From JBKECF01 sp047974375 (GTDB lineage: Bacteria > Bacillota > Clostridia > Lachnospirales > CAMZNU01), in contig JBKECF010000079.1 in the NCBI GenBank assembly GCA_047974375.1, forward strand, positions 1 to 64,000: DNA of 64,000 nucleotides. Reading direction: 5' to 3'. Numbering within the stretch: the first letter of the stretch is position 1; the number at the start of each line of letters is the position of its first letter. Shown here piece by piece: positions 16,372-24,657 of this stretch. Position numbers and translations under genes: made by a program. The notes beneath the pieces were generated by a model. It made no database searches. It was given only the letters and a program-made list of their open reading frames with translations, and was not told the origin of the DNA.

Positions 16372-17468
16372 AATTTCCTCCTATTTTTTATTACAATAAT
16401 ACACAGAATAACTGCTAATACAATAAGTAGAGGAATTGATAAAAATACTAAAGTATAATAAAAAGTCCCTAATAAGTTGGTTACTAAATTAATAGAAGAG
16501 GTAAAGCCATTATAAAAATTTTGCTCGTTGGTATTTTGGTAAATACTTAATTGTATAGTAGGGTTTTCTAGCTGGCTTATTAGGTCGTTAAATTCCATAA
16601 TGTCACTTTGCATAGTATTTTCAAGACTGTATACATAATTCTCTATGGTTAATATGTCCTTGTTAGTTTTTGCTTTATCTAGTAGAGCCATGTATTTTTG
16701 CAGGGTTTGCATATTTACGTCTATTCTTGTTTCTAAGTCCTGTACATCTTGGGAATAGTCGGTAACATTAAGATTATGGTGGTTTGTAGTATATGTTTCA
16801 ATTATGGAGTCGTAAGTTTCTTGAAAAGCGTCGGCAGTTGTATTTATAGTTAAGCTAGCAAAGGAATTTTTATTATTTTGAAAATTCATATTACTAATTT
16901 TATACATGGATTGTAAATATTGTACAAAATCCTGAGTATTATTTATGTTCATTTCAATAGTGGCGCTACGCATTTGTGTAGAACCTGTGTATTTATACGG
17001 TGCTGGGCTAGCAAGCATAAGGCTTTGTCTTGGAGCTGCTTTACTTACCTTTGGTTGCATTTCGGGAGTATCGTTATTTATGGAGCTCACGGTATTATAG
17101 TTTTGTTGCTCAATATTTTTGCCTTTTTGTATCTGGGTATTTATTATATTGAAAACAGGGAATAATACAAGTAAACTTACAATAAAACTGGCTGCATAAG
17201 CTGGTATATTGAAATTGATTTTCCATTTTTTTTGTTTTCTACTATTCTTTATTTCTTCTTTTACTTTTAACATCATTGTTTCGTGGAAATTATCGGGGAT
17301 TTCTACAGCGTCTAGAGTAGCGAAATCATCTTTTATTTCCAATAGCATATTGTAGTAATTGGTGCAACCTGAACAAGTTGCTAAATGTGCCAATAGGTCT
17401 TCTTTTTCTTTTTCATTTAGTTTCCCATCAATGTACATAGAAATAATGTCTAAATATTCTTCACACAA
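16368..17468 (-). CDS. Anti-sigma factor: zinc-finger domain plus extracytoplasmic DUF4349
   Basis: 366 residues. Residues 1-40 form a zf-HC2 anti-sigma domain (MCEEYLDIISMYIDG ... HLATCSGCTNYY). One membrane helix is at about 90-112 (PAYAASFIVSLLVLFPVF). The extracellular part (about 115-335) has a linker and a DUF4349 domain with a heptad-rich middle. A second helix (about 338-360) ends in KNRRKL. It lies one base after the sigma gene, so translation is coupled. The expected role is to hold the cognate ECF sigma factor at the membrane until an envelope signal is sensed by DUF4349. The stimulus is unknown. Confidence 0.78.
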   Translation of the reverse strand: MCEEYLDIISMYIDGKLNEKEKEDLLAHLATCSGCTNYYNMLLEIKDDFATLDAVEIPDNFHETMMLKVKEEIKNSRKQKKWKINFNIPAYAASFIVSLLVLFPVFNIINTQIQKGKNIEQQNYNTVSSINNDTPEMQPKVSKAAPRQSLMLASPAPYKYTGSTQMRSATIEMNINNTQDFVQYLQSMYKISNMNFQNNKNSFASLTINTTADAFQETYDSIIETYTTNHHNLNVTDYSQDVQDLETRIDVNMQTLQKYMALLDKAKTNKDILTIENYVYSLENTMQSDIMEFNDLISQLENPTIQLSIYQNTNEQNFYNGFTSSINLVTNLLGTFYYTLVFLSIPLLIVLAVILCIIVIKNRRKL

Positions 17469-17469
17469 A

Positions 17470-18051
17470 TTAATTCCTCCTTTCTGAATCCGTTTCTTTT
17501 TCTTTTAAATATATTTCTTGTAGTTTTTTACGTCCTCTAGAAAGCCTAGATTTTACGGTGCCAACATTAATATTTAAAATTTCGGCGATTTCATCGTAAT
17601 TATAGTTTTCAATTTCTCTTAGAATTATTATACTTTTAAAGTCTGGGGAAAGCTTGGATATTGCCACTTCTAATATTTCCTTTTTTTCTTTTTCAATAAT
17701 AAATTCCTCTGGGGTGAAGTCTTTGTCTACTATATCCCTTTGTAGGTTTTCATCATTGTGCTTTATTGGTGCGTCTAGGCTAAGTAGGTCTTTTCTTTTC
17801 CTAAGTTCGTCTATGCAAGTATTGGTCGTTACTGTACATACCCAGTTTTTAAAATTCCCGTGACCTATTACTTTTTCAAGATTCTTATAAATTTTTATGT
17901 AGACTTCTTGGCAGATATCCAGAGTATCCTCTTTATTCCTAAACATACGGTAGCAAATACTATAAATCAATCTTTCGTATTTTTTTATAATGGTTTCGAA
18001 GGCTTGAACATTGCCTTTAGAAGCCTTTATAATTAATTCGTTTTCGCTCAC
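17470..18051 (-). CDS. ECF-type RNA polymerase sigma factor
   Basis: 193 residues. Region 2 is at about 15-85 (YSICYRMFRNKEDTLDICQEVYIKIYKNL) in shortened form: FRNKEDTLDICQEVY. Region 4 is at about 128-180 (IILREIENYNYDEIAEI, then NVGTVKSRLSRGRKKL, the HTH). The start is GTG, with GGAGG about 7 bases upstream. It is first in the operon sigma / anti-sigma DUF4349 / DUF4349 lipoprotein. I could not find a convincing TGAAAC-type autoregulatory promoter upstream, unlike the second ECF gene at 31 kb. The divergent neighbour is the sortase-like gene. Confidence 0.88.
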   Translation of the reverse strand: MSENELIIKASKGNVQAFETIIKKYERLIYSICYRMFRNKEDTLDICQEVYIKIYKNLEKVIGHGNFKNWVCTVTTNTCIDELRKRKDLLSLDAPIKHNDENLQRDIVDKDFTPEEFIIEKEKKEILEVAISKLSPDFKSIIILREIENYNYDEIAEILNINVGTVKSRLSRGRKKLQEIYLKEKETDSERRN

Positions 18052-18196
18052 TCTTTGCCTCCTTTTTTTAATATATTAATTTCCGTTTATATTACCATAT
18101 ATTATGGGATATGTGGATTTTTTTATTTGCTAACTAATATTACTTCACATATAATTAGGTAGAGCTTGGTTAAATGATAAAGGGAGGGAGTAGGCT

Positions 18197-19042
18197 ATGA
18201 AATTTTTTTTGGAAGATGAATTTGACCTTGAAGAGAGTCCTATTAAAAATACATCTTATTTAGAAGACGAGTTTGACTTAGAAAGGTTCCATGAAAAAAA
18301 AGATAGAGAGTTTAAAGACAATAGAAGTAAGATTAAAAAGCGTGAATTTAAAATAGATATTTTTCTTTATATATTAACTGGAATTATTACGGCTATAGTT
18401 TTGGTTATGTATCCTATTATAAAAAATGCTACGGATAAAAAGGAAACTTTGTTAAAGGAAAATGAAGTTGTAGAGAGTATTGATTATAAAATAAGCGAAG
18501 AACTAAATAATTATAGAGTTTATAATAAAGAGGTAGTAGGCATTATAAAAATATCTGGCACGAATATTAACTATCCTGTTTTGCAAGGTAAAAATAATAG
18601 CTTTTATTTAGACCATGGTATGTATAGGAAAAGTAACCTTAATGGTGCAATATTTATGGATACAACTAATGATTTAAGTATGAAAGATACAAATACTATT
18701 TTGTTTGGTGACATAAATAAAGAAAACACAATGTTTAGCGATTTGTTAAAATTTAAAGATGAAAAATTTGCCGAAACCAATAAATATATTGAGCTGGAAA
18801 CTTTGGAAGGTATATATATCTGGGAGATATTCGCTTTTTACGAAGAAGGTCAAAATTTTTTCTTTCTAAATACAGATTTTGACAATACCAAGGAAATACG
18901 AGTTTTTATAAGGAATATTTTAAATAAAAGTTTGTATACAAAAGATGTGGAAGTTGGGGAAGATGAGAAGATTTTAACTTTAACTACTTTTATGAAAAAT
19001 GGTATGAGGTATGTTTTGAATGGGCGTTTGGTTGAAGAATAA
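18197..19042 (+). CDS. Class B sortase homologue lacking catalytic His and Cys
   Basis: 281 residues: cytoplasmic N-terminus, one membrane helix (about 53-75), then a sortase B-like domain (GIIKISGTNINYPVLQG, YLDHGMYRKSNLNGAIFMD). Active class B sortases have NTxxYGHN and LTLSTC followed by R. Here the first reads NTILFGDINK (Asp172 for His) and the second LTLTTFMKNGMR (Phe265 for Cys); Arg271 is kept. So it is folded like a sortase but should not cleave or transfer. The N-terminus contains the motif LEDEFDLE twice (residues 5-12 and 22-29). A good AGGGAGG site precedes the ATG. It is read divergently from the ECF operon. A binding, scaffold or signalling role is possible. Confidence 0.75.
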   Translation: MKFFLEDEFDLEESPIKNTSYLEDEFDLERFHEKKDREFKDNRSKIKKREFKIDIFLYILTGIITAIVLVMYPIIKNATDKKETLLKENEVVESIDYKISEELNNYRVYNKEVVGIIKISGTNINYPVLQGKNNSFYLDHGMYRKSNLNGAIFMDTTNDLSMKDTNTILFGDINKENTMFSDLLKFKDEKFAETNKYIELETLEGIYIWEIFAFYEEGQNFFFLNTDFDNTKEIRVFIRNILNKSLYTKDVEVGEDEKILTLTTFMKNGMRYVLNGRLVEE

Positions 19043-19044
19043 TT

Positions 19045-19577
19045 TTAAATATGCAACTTACAGCGTAACGCAACAAAAGCACCATTAAGATTTTTGTATC
19101 CATTAGAAACACGATAAGTAGATTTAAAAGTACGATTTAAACGTTCAACTTTTTGTTTATATGGTCTGTATTCTGTCGAAATATGGTCATCATTAGTAAG
19201 GTCTATGATTTGTGCAACCTCAAAATGTTTTTTCTTGTTAAGTGCAAATTGCTGGTGAGCCAAAGTATAGGCAGAATATCTATCAGCAATAAATTTAAGT
19301 TTATCGGTAAGAATTAGACAGTCCCGCTACTTATTGTACATTGAGGTGGGGGTCTAATTCTTACCGATTAAAATTTAATATATTCTTTGGGAAATCATAC
19401 AAGTACATATCTAAAAAATCCATAGTAAATTCACGATATAAATAGTGTAGCTTATATTTATATTTTTCGGATTTAGGCAGATCATTAGGTGATTTAGAAA
19501 GATTGTGTTTATAAAATTCACATTTTTTATTAGTACACTTATGTATTCTAAAATGCTTATGGTCTTTTTTATAGGAG
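19045..19577 (-). pseudogene. Transposase remnant interrupted by a repeat
   Basis: Two pieces of one DDE-type transposase lie in order on the minus strand. The N-terminal piece (19369-19577) has zinc-ribbon-like HKCTNKKCEFYKHNL and KYKYKLHYLYREFTMDF. The C-terminal piece (19045-19302) has FIADRYSAYTLAHQQFAL, then YRPYKQKVERLNRTFKSTYR before stopping. Repeat A sits exactly between them, and the central catalytic part is missing. The N-terminus also appears truncated. I cannot name the IS family with certainty. This is a dead element. Confidence 0.75.
19303..19368. repeat. Dispersed repeat A, copy 1 (MITE-like)
   Basis: A 66-bp sequence with perfect 17-bp terminal inverted repeats (ATCGGTAAGAATTAGAC and its complement) and an inner AGTCCC...TACATTGAG core. 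It splits the transposase remnant. Related copies are at 38262-38315 and 59265-59321. Confidence 0.85.
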
Positions 19578-19586
19578 GATATCTTT

Positions 19587-20374
19587 ATGGAAAGTTTCGG
19601 TGAAATAATTAAATATGTTAGAACGTCAAAAAACATGTCTTATGTTAAGCTTTCTAAATTTTCTGGTATTTCTATTAGACAAATACAAAAAATTGAAAAA
19701 TCTGATATTGTGGAAAGAAAGCTTTACACTTTGGAGTCTTTATCCAATGCTCTAGGTGTTAATTTAGTAGAATATGCACTAGTTTTTTCTTAATTACACG
19801 ATTTTAGAGAATTTCAACAATATTCATATCTTAGGTATTTAATCGAAGATATGAATATTACGGAAATTAAAAATTTTATTTCAAATTACGAGCAAAGGAA
19901 TTTGAAGAAAGAAAACTTAACTTCTTTTATATAATTACTTTTATATGCAAAGGCACTTCAATTTGTTGAGTCAACTAAAAATTACAAATTAGGGTTGAAA
20001 TACTGTTTCAAAGCATTAAATATAAGCAAATCACAATTTAATGCTAATAAAATCTCTAAATATGCTAGAAATGATATGTGCTATGCAATTATATCTCAAA
20101 TTGAAAGTTACTCGTTTTATTTGCAAAATTATGAACTTTCATTGTCGCTCTCAGCGGAATTAATTAACATAATAGAAAATAGATTTTATAATACTGAATT
20201 ACCAGTAATTTCTATTCCATTATAGTTTTCAGAATATATATAATTTCTTTAAACAATAAAGCAGACAATTTATTTTGTAAGGAGAGATTTAAAGAGTCTA
20301 TTAATACATGTCTTAAAGATACTGAGATTTTGCATAAAAGTAGAAGCTTATTTGGACTAAATTATTTATATTAG
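19587..20374 (+). pseudogene. Broken XRE-family regulator with TPR-like domain
   Basis: The first 68 codons (19587-19793) encode a helix-turn-helix domain (GEIIKYVRTSKNMSYVKLSK, SIRQIQKIEKSD) behind a good AGGAGG site. After a stop, other frames continue with helical, TPR-like sequence: YLIEDMNITEIKNFISNYEQ, then LQFVESTKNYKLGLKYCFKA, NYELSLSLSAELINIIENRF, and finally KERFKESINTCLKDTEILHK up to about 20374. Taken together this resembles a 280-300-residue Rgg/PlcR-like cytoplasmic regulator broken by at least three lesions. It may once have controlled the adjacent secreted-protein genes. The short HTH piece could still be translated. Confidence 0.7.
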
Positions 20375-20435
20375 CTGATTTCTGGAATTATTTTTTTCTT
20401 ATTGATATTTTCAATTAAATTTTCGATGAATATTC

Positions 20436-21180
20436 CTAAAATAATTCCTGTTTAGTAAAATATAACGCTAAGTTTGTAACAGCAACTGCACCACAGTGAT
20501 TTTTAGCAATATTGCTAAAGTATTTAGTAGTTACCCAATTAACAGAATTTGCATATGCTATTGTATTTTGTGAATATGAACTTGAAGGCATATTTCATAA
20601 ATCTACAAAACCATAGCCTCCAGAACCACCTTGTTTACTTTCATTCAATTTTTCTTTATAAATATTTTTTTGAAGTTCAAATTGATCAATTAATTCATCA
20701 TTGGTATTATCTAAGTCTGAATATTGCTCTAATAATGGCACAACTTCAGTATTAGAACGTGCATAGCTTTTTTCAAAGATTTCAAAAGGACTACAATAAA
20801 CAATAATTGCATCACTATTTTTATCTAAAATTGTGTCAATTTCTTCATTTACTCCTTTACCAAATTCTATTACCATTGGATTATTAACATTATTGTTTAC
20901 AACGGCATAAGCATCTGACGTAAACAAGATGTTGTAAGCAACTATTTTATCATCTATTGAATATAATGGTATAATTTCTTTATAACTTGTACTACTTTTG
21001 AGAATATCATCTTCTTCATTTTCTGAATTAAGGAATAGTGTAGAAGCAATAACCGCACCCTCTAGTGTTAAATTTGTATTTGCTATAGATTCATTAGCAA
21101 ATACATTTTGTTGTAGTAAAAATATTAAGGAATAAAAACAAACTTATTATAACTGCATTTATTTTTTTAAATTTTTTCAT
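20436..21180 (-). pseudogene. Broken secreted C39-like cysteine peptidase
   Basis: An ATG at 21180 opens a signal peptide (MKKFKKINAVIISLFLFLN). A frameshift then moves the reading to LQQNVFANESIANTNLTLEG, and the frame stays open through VVNNNVNNPMVIEFGKG and GGSGGYGFVDL to an in-frame TGA. Beyond it, the same frame reads NHCGAVAVTNLALYF, which resembles the catalytic Cys motif of Peptidase_C39_2 proteins, and then stops. So one frameshift, one nonsense codon and a missing catalytic C-terminus are visible. The gap from 20375 to 20435 holds nothing recognisable. Confidence 0.68.
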
Positions 21181-21254
21181 GTATTTACCTCCAATAAAAA
21201 ATTTAGTCATGGGTTAGTTATTTTCTGTGCGTAAATTCAAATTGTAGTTTAATT

Positions 21255-21854
21255 TTATTCGTACACAATCTCAAATCTTTCTCTTTCAAATTCTTCTGCA
21301 CTATCCATATTAACCAAATACTCTTGATATTCTTTATTGCTTGACAATCCACTTTTTGCATTTATATTTATTTGAGTATTGTTATTAGAACCTGACGCAA
21401 GCAAAGTTTCATCAGGTTGAACAGATATTTTAATTATATACGCGTTATTTTCTTCCATTAGTTCATCACCCTCATATATTTCAATATTTTGTTTATCTTC
21501 AGTTAATCCTCCAGCTTGAAAAAAAGTTAATTCATCATTCAAAGGTAAGTCTCCTTTTATATTTTCAATAATTTTCACTTTATATTCTGTATATGGTGAA
21601 CCTGTACCTGTTATATCATTACCATTTTGCTCCTTTGCATAATGTCTGTATTCTGTACCAACTTTTTCAATTATTTCGCCAACAAATACATAATCAGAAA
21701 ATCCTATTCTCGCGCTGGTATCATTTATGTCAATTCCATAGGTAGATTTAGATTCTGAAATTTGACTAATTTGGTTGCTATTTATTTGGATAACTCCTAC
21801 TGTGGTAACAAAAACTGCAATAACTGCTGTAAGTATAACTAGTTTTTTCTTCAT
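21255..21854 (-). CDS. Secreted or membrane-anchored protein of unknown function
   Basis: 199 residues with an N-terminal hydrophobic segment (LVILTAVIAVFVTTVGVI) after KKK, so it is exported or anchored. The rest has no motif I recognise; it is acidic and ends in FERERFEIVYE. YVFVGEIIEKVGTEYR and TEYKVKIIENIKGDL suggest a small beta-rich domain. The frame is intact with a TGGAGATG site before the ATG. It starts 15 bases after the stop of the broken metzincin gene, with which it probably formed an operon. No function is proposed. Confidence 0.6.
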   Translation of the reverse strand: MKKKLVILTAVIAVFVTTVGVIQINSNQISQISESKSTYGIDINDTSARIGFSDYVFVGEIIEKVGTEYRHYAKEQNGNDITGTGSPYTEYKVKIIENIKGDLPLNDELTFFQAGGLTEDKQNIEIYEGDELMEENNAYIIKISVQPDETLLASGSNNNTQININAKSGLSSNKEYQEYLVNMDSAEEFERERFEIVYE

Positions 21855-21869
21855 TTATTTCATCTCCAA

Positions 21870-22206
21870 TTAATAATTAAGATATGCAGCATCATATGAT
21901 GTTTTGTCATTTGAGTTTAAACTTGTCTTGGTCAAAACATATGCGTACATAACATCCGAGCTCGCATTATGAGCTAGACCTAATGCGTGACCTTGCAACA
22001 TTTTCTTGTTTAGAGTCGCTAAATGTATCCATAAGTGTTTTATTGAACTTTAGAGTGACGCTTGAACTAGTAACCCCTGCAGTGGTAGATGTTTCACTAT
22101 AGTCAGATATTGTCATATCCTTAACTTTAGTTGAAATATTTTTACGAATAACACCTGATTTATAGCTGGCTTGTCTATATTTTCTTAAAAACACCTTGGA
22201 GTACAA
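21870..22206 (-). pseudogene. Metzincin (matrixin-like) metallopeptidase fragment without HE motif
   Basis: The first part reads SETSTTAGVTSSSVTLKFN and NKTLMDTFSDSKQENVA in one frame. A shift then gives GHALGLAHNASSDVMYAY and ends KTSYDAAYLNY. This is the C-terminal half of the metzincin signature HExGHxLGLxH plus the Met-turn (DVMY). The HE that should precede GHALGLAH is gone, apparently by a small deletion at the frameshift near 22000. The signal peptide and N-terminal half are missing as well. It is therefore dead as a protease. Confidence 0.68.
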
Positions 22207-22289
22207 AGTTCAAAATTTCATTATAATTAAGTAGCTGACGACCTATTTTAACCATCAACCTCCATTTTTTTATGAAATAATTGTTTGTA

Positions 22290-22341
22290 TCGTTTTTTTT
22301 TTACGAAAAACTCATGTCGTTTTTTTACATAAAAAGTAACG
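22290..22341. promoter_or_regulatory. Two direct AT-rich repeats upstream of the sugar ABC operon
   Basis: TCG followed by a T run, then ACGAAAAACT, is repeated 27 bases later as TCG, T run, ACATAAAAAGTAACG. The spacing of about 2.5 turns would suit an AraC-type dimer such as the response regulator encoded at 27.2 kb. This is a guess from position only. The rest of 22207-22409 shows nothing else clear. Confidence 0.3.
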
Positions 22342-22409
22342 AATAATTCTATTACTTAAAAAAATAATTATATTAAAATATAGTTATAAAAACTAAAGGA
22401 GGATATATA

Positions 22410-23762
22410 ATGAACAAATTCAAAAGAAATATTTTTGGTGCATTATTATGCAGTAGCATAATAGCCATAAGTGGTTGTAGTAATAAAGACACATCCGATG
22501 GAAATTCCAATGCAGAGGGAAAAAATTCTGTGGAAGTTAGTAGCGAAGTAAAAAGTGATGTCGAAAAAGATGTAATAAGATTTACTTGGTGGGGCTCTCA
22601 AGATAGACATGACTATACAAATGAAATGTTGAAAGCCTATGAAGAAAAAAATCCAAATATTACTTTTGAGGTAACGCCATCTTCCTGGGATGGATATTTC
22701 GAAAAATTAAGTACACAGGCGGCAGGTGGTACAATGCCAGACTTATTGCAAATGGATTATTTATATATTTCTACATATGCAAAAAATGGCACTTTAACTA
22801 ACTTGCAACCCTATGTAGATAGTAAGGATATTGACTTAACATATATTGATGAAGATTTAGCCAATTCAGGTAGAATAGATGATACCCTTGCTGGAATGGC
22901 ATTTTCTACAAGTATGCTGGCTGTAGCCTATAATCCAGATGTTTTGGTAGAGGCGGGGTTGGAAGAACCGTCGCCAGACTGGACGTGGACGGATTTTTTA
23001 GAAATGGGAAAAGTGGTAAAAGAGAAGACTGGAAAATATGGATTTGATTGGAACATGGGAGATATAAATGCAATTAGATATTGGGTAAGACAGTATGGCT
23101 ATGAGTTATTTAATAAAGATTCTACAGCTTTAGGTTTTGATGATGTAAATATGCTAGCTGAATTGTTTCAATATCAATTAGATTTGCAGGAGGCAGGTGT
23201 AGTGCCTAGCCCTGATGAAAGGATTCAACTTAGTTCACTAGATATTTTAGCTCAGCCTATTGCTGTAAAAGAACAGGCTGGTGGTGTTGACATAATGAAT
23301 ATTCCTGTTGTAATAGAAAGTGTTAATGATACAACGAAGCTACAGGTGCTACCAAATGTAGAAGGTGGCCAACCAGCTCTATATTCTAAACCGGGTATAT
23401 TTTTATCTATAGCTGAAACAAGCGAAATTAAAGGTGAGGCGGCAAAATTTATTGACTGGTTTATGAATTCGGAAGAATCTTACGATATTATGGGAGTAGA
23501 AAGAGGAACACCGGCAAATAGTGAAATACGTGAGTACCTAAGACCGTCATTATCTAAACAACAAAATTTAATGATGGACTATGTAGATTTTTCTGAGCCT
23601 TATCGTGGTAGTTTGCCGGCACCAGACCCAGAGGGTACAAGTGAAATGAACGATAAAATAGTAAATTATAGAGATCAAATGTTTTATGGCGTAATAACAC
23701 CGACAGAAGCAGCTGAAGCATTTATGAAAGATGCAAACGAAATTTTAGCGAAGAATAATTAG
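22410..23762 (+). CDS. Sugar ABC transporter substrate-binding lipoprotein (family 1)
   Basis: 450 residues with a lipoprotein signal (lipobox IAISGC, Cys about 23) and a Ser/Asn/Glu-rich linker. The mature family-1 solute-binding fold then begins with IRFTWWGSQDRHDYTNEMLK. Further typical stretches are FEVTPSSWDGYFEKLSTQAAGG, split here as TPSSWDGYFEKLS, and the late AAKFIDWFMNSEESYDIMG. It is the first gene of a five-gene unit: binding protein, two permeases, histidine kinase and response regulator. The ATPase is absent, as is usual for carbohydrate importers that share MsmK/MsmX. The sugar is unknown. Confidence 0.9.
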   Translation: MNKFKRNIFGALLCSSIIAISGCSNKDTSDGNSNAEGKNSVEVSSEVKSDVEKDVIRFTWWGSQDRHDYTNEMLKAYEEKNPNITFEVTPSSWDGYFEKLSTQAAGGTMPDLLQMDYLYISTYAKNGTLTNLQPYVDSKDIDLTYIDEDLANSGRIDDTLAGMAFSTSMLAVAYNPDVLVEAGLEEPSPDWTWTDFLEMGKVVKEKTGKYGFDWNMGDINAIRYWVRQYGYELFNKDSTALGFDDVNMLAELFQYQLDLQEAGVVPSPDERIQLSSLDILAQPIAVKEQAGGVDIMNIPVVIESVNDTTKLQVLPNVEGGQPALYSKPGIFLSIAETSEIKGEAAKFIDWFMNSEESYDIMGVERGTPANSEIREYLRPSLSKQQNLMMDYVDFSEPYRGSLPAPDPEGTSEMNDKIVNYRDQMFYGVITPTEAAEAFMKDANEILAKNN

Positions 23763-23771
23763 GAGGGTCTT

Positions 23772-24650
23772 ATGAGGAAAAAGTACAATAATACCTTAGG
23801 TTACTTTTTATTATTCCCTTGGCTTTTTGGTTTTATGCTAATGTTTATAATTCCAATGGTAATATCATTTTATTTTTCCTTTACTGATTACAATCTACTA
23901 AAAGCGCCAAATTTTGTAGGTTTTTATAATTATAAGAATCTATTTTTAAATGATGATTTATTTATAACATCTTTAATTGCTACATTTAAATATGTACTTA
24001 TTTTAGTTCCTTGTAGGCTTGCCTTTGCTTTATTTGTTGCGCTTTTTGTAAATGGCAAATATAAAGGCAGTGGAGCTTATAGAACAATATACTATATTCC
24101 TTCCATAATAGGAGGGAGTATAGCTGTTGCTATAGTGTGGAAGCAAATATTTGGTAATGGTGGCGCAATAATGACAATTTTAGATATAGTTGGAATTGAA
24201 CAAAAGGATAGTTTATTGGGTAATCCTAAAACAGCTTTTTATGTAATTATTTTATTGGGAATATGGCAATTTGGTTCTTCCATGCTTATTTTTTTAGCAG
24301 CGTTAAAACAAGTTCCCGTATCCCTTTATGAATCTGCTGAGTTAGACGGGGCTAAAGGTTTTGGTAAATTTTTCAATATAACATTACCTATGATAAGTTC
24401 TTCCATATTTTTTAATTTAGTATTGCAAATGGTAGGTGGTTTTAAAGTATTTACAGAAAGTTATATAATTACTGAGGGAGGACCTTTAAATACCACGACT
24501 TTTTATGTGTACTACCTATATAAAAATGCATTTCAATATTTTCAAATGGGTTATGCTAGTGCTATGGCGTGGATTCTTGTTGGTATTATAGCAGTTTTTA
24601 CAATTATAATATTTAAAACGCAAAAATCATGGGTTTATTATGAAAGCTAG
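23772..24650 (+). CDS. Sugar ABC transporter permease (MalF/UgpA-like)
   Basis: 292 residues with about six membrane helices; the first is LLFPWLFGFMLMFIIPMVIS. The coupling EAA loop is visible as LYESAELDGAKGFGKFFNITLP in shortened form: ESAELDGAKGFGKF. It starts 9 bases after the binding protein and pairs with the next permease. Cytoplasmic membrane. Confidence 0.93.
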   Translation: MRKKYNNTLGYFLLFPWLFGFMLMFIIPMVISFYFSFTDYNLLKAPNFVGFYNYKNLFLNDDLFITSLIATFKYVLILVPCRLAFALFVALFVNGKYKGSGAYRTIYYIPSIIGGSIAVAIVWKQIFGNGGAIMTILDIVGIEQKDSLLGNPKTAFYVIILLGIWQFGSSMLIFLAALKQVPVSLYESAELDGAKGFGKFFNITLPMISSSIFFNLVLQMVGGFKVFTESYIITEGGPLNTTTFYVYYLYKNAFQYFQMGYASAMAWILVGIIAVFTIIIFKTQKSWVYYES

Positions 24651-24657
24651 GTGAAAA

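Noticed and set aside
18052..18196. ECF-type autoregulatory promoter for the first sigma factor
   Set aside because: The closest match, TGAAGT, lacks the C and a CGTA at the right distance; not reported as a promoter.
22290..22341. Start of a CRISPR-like array
   Set aside because: Only two imperfect AT-rich repeats with a spacer of a few bases; no further units and no cas genes.
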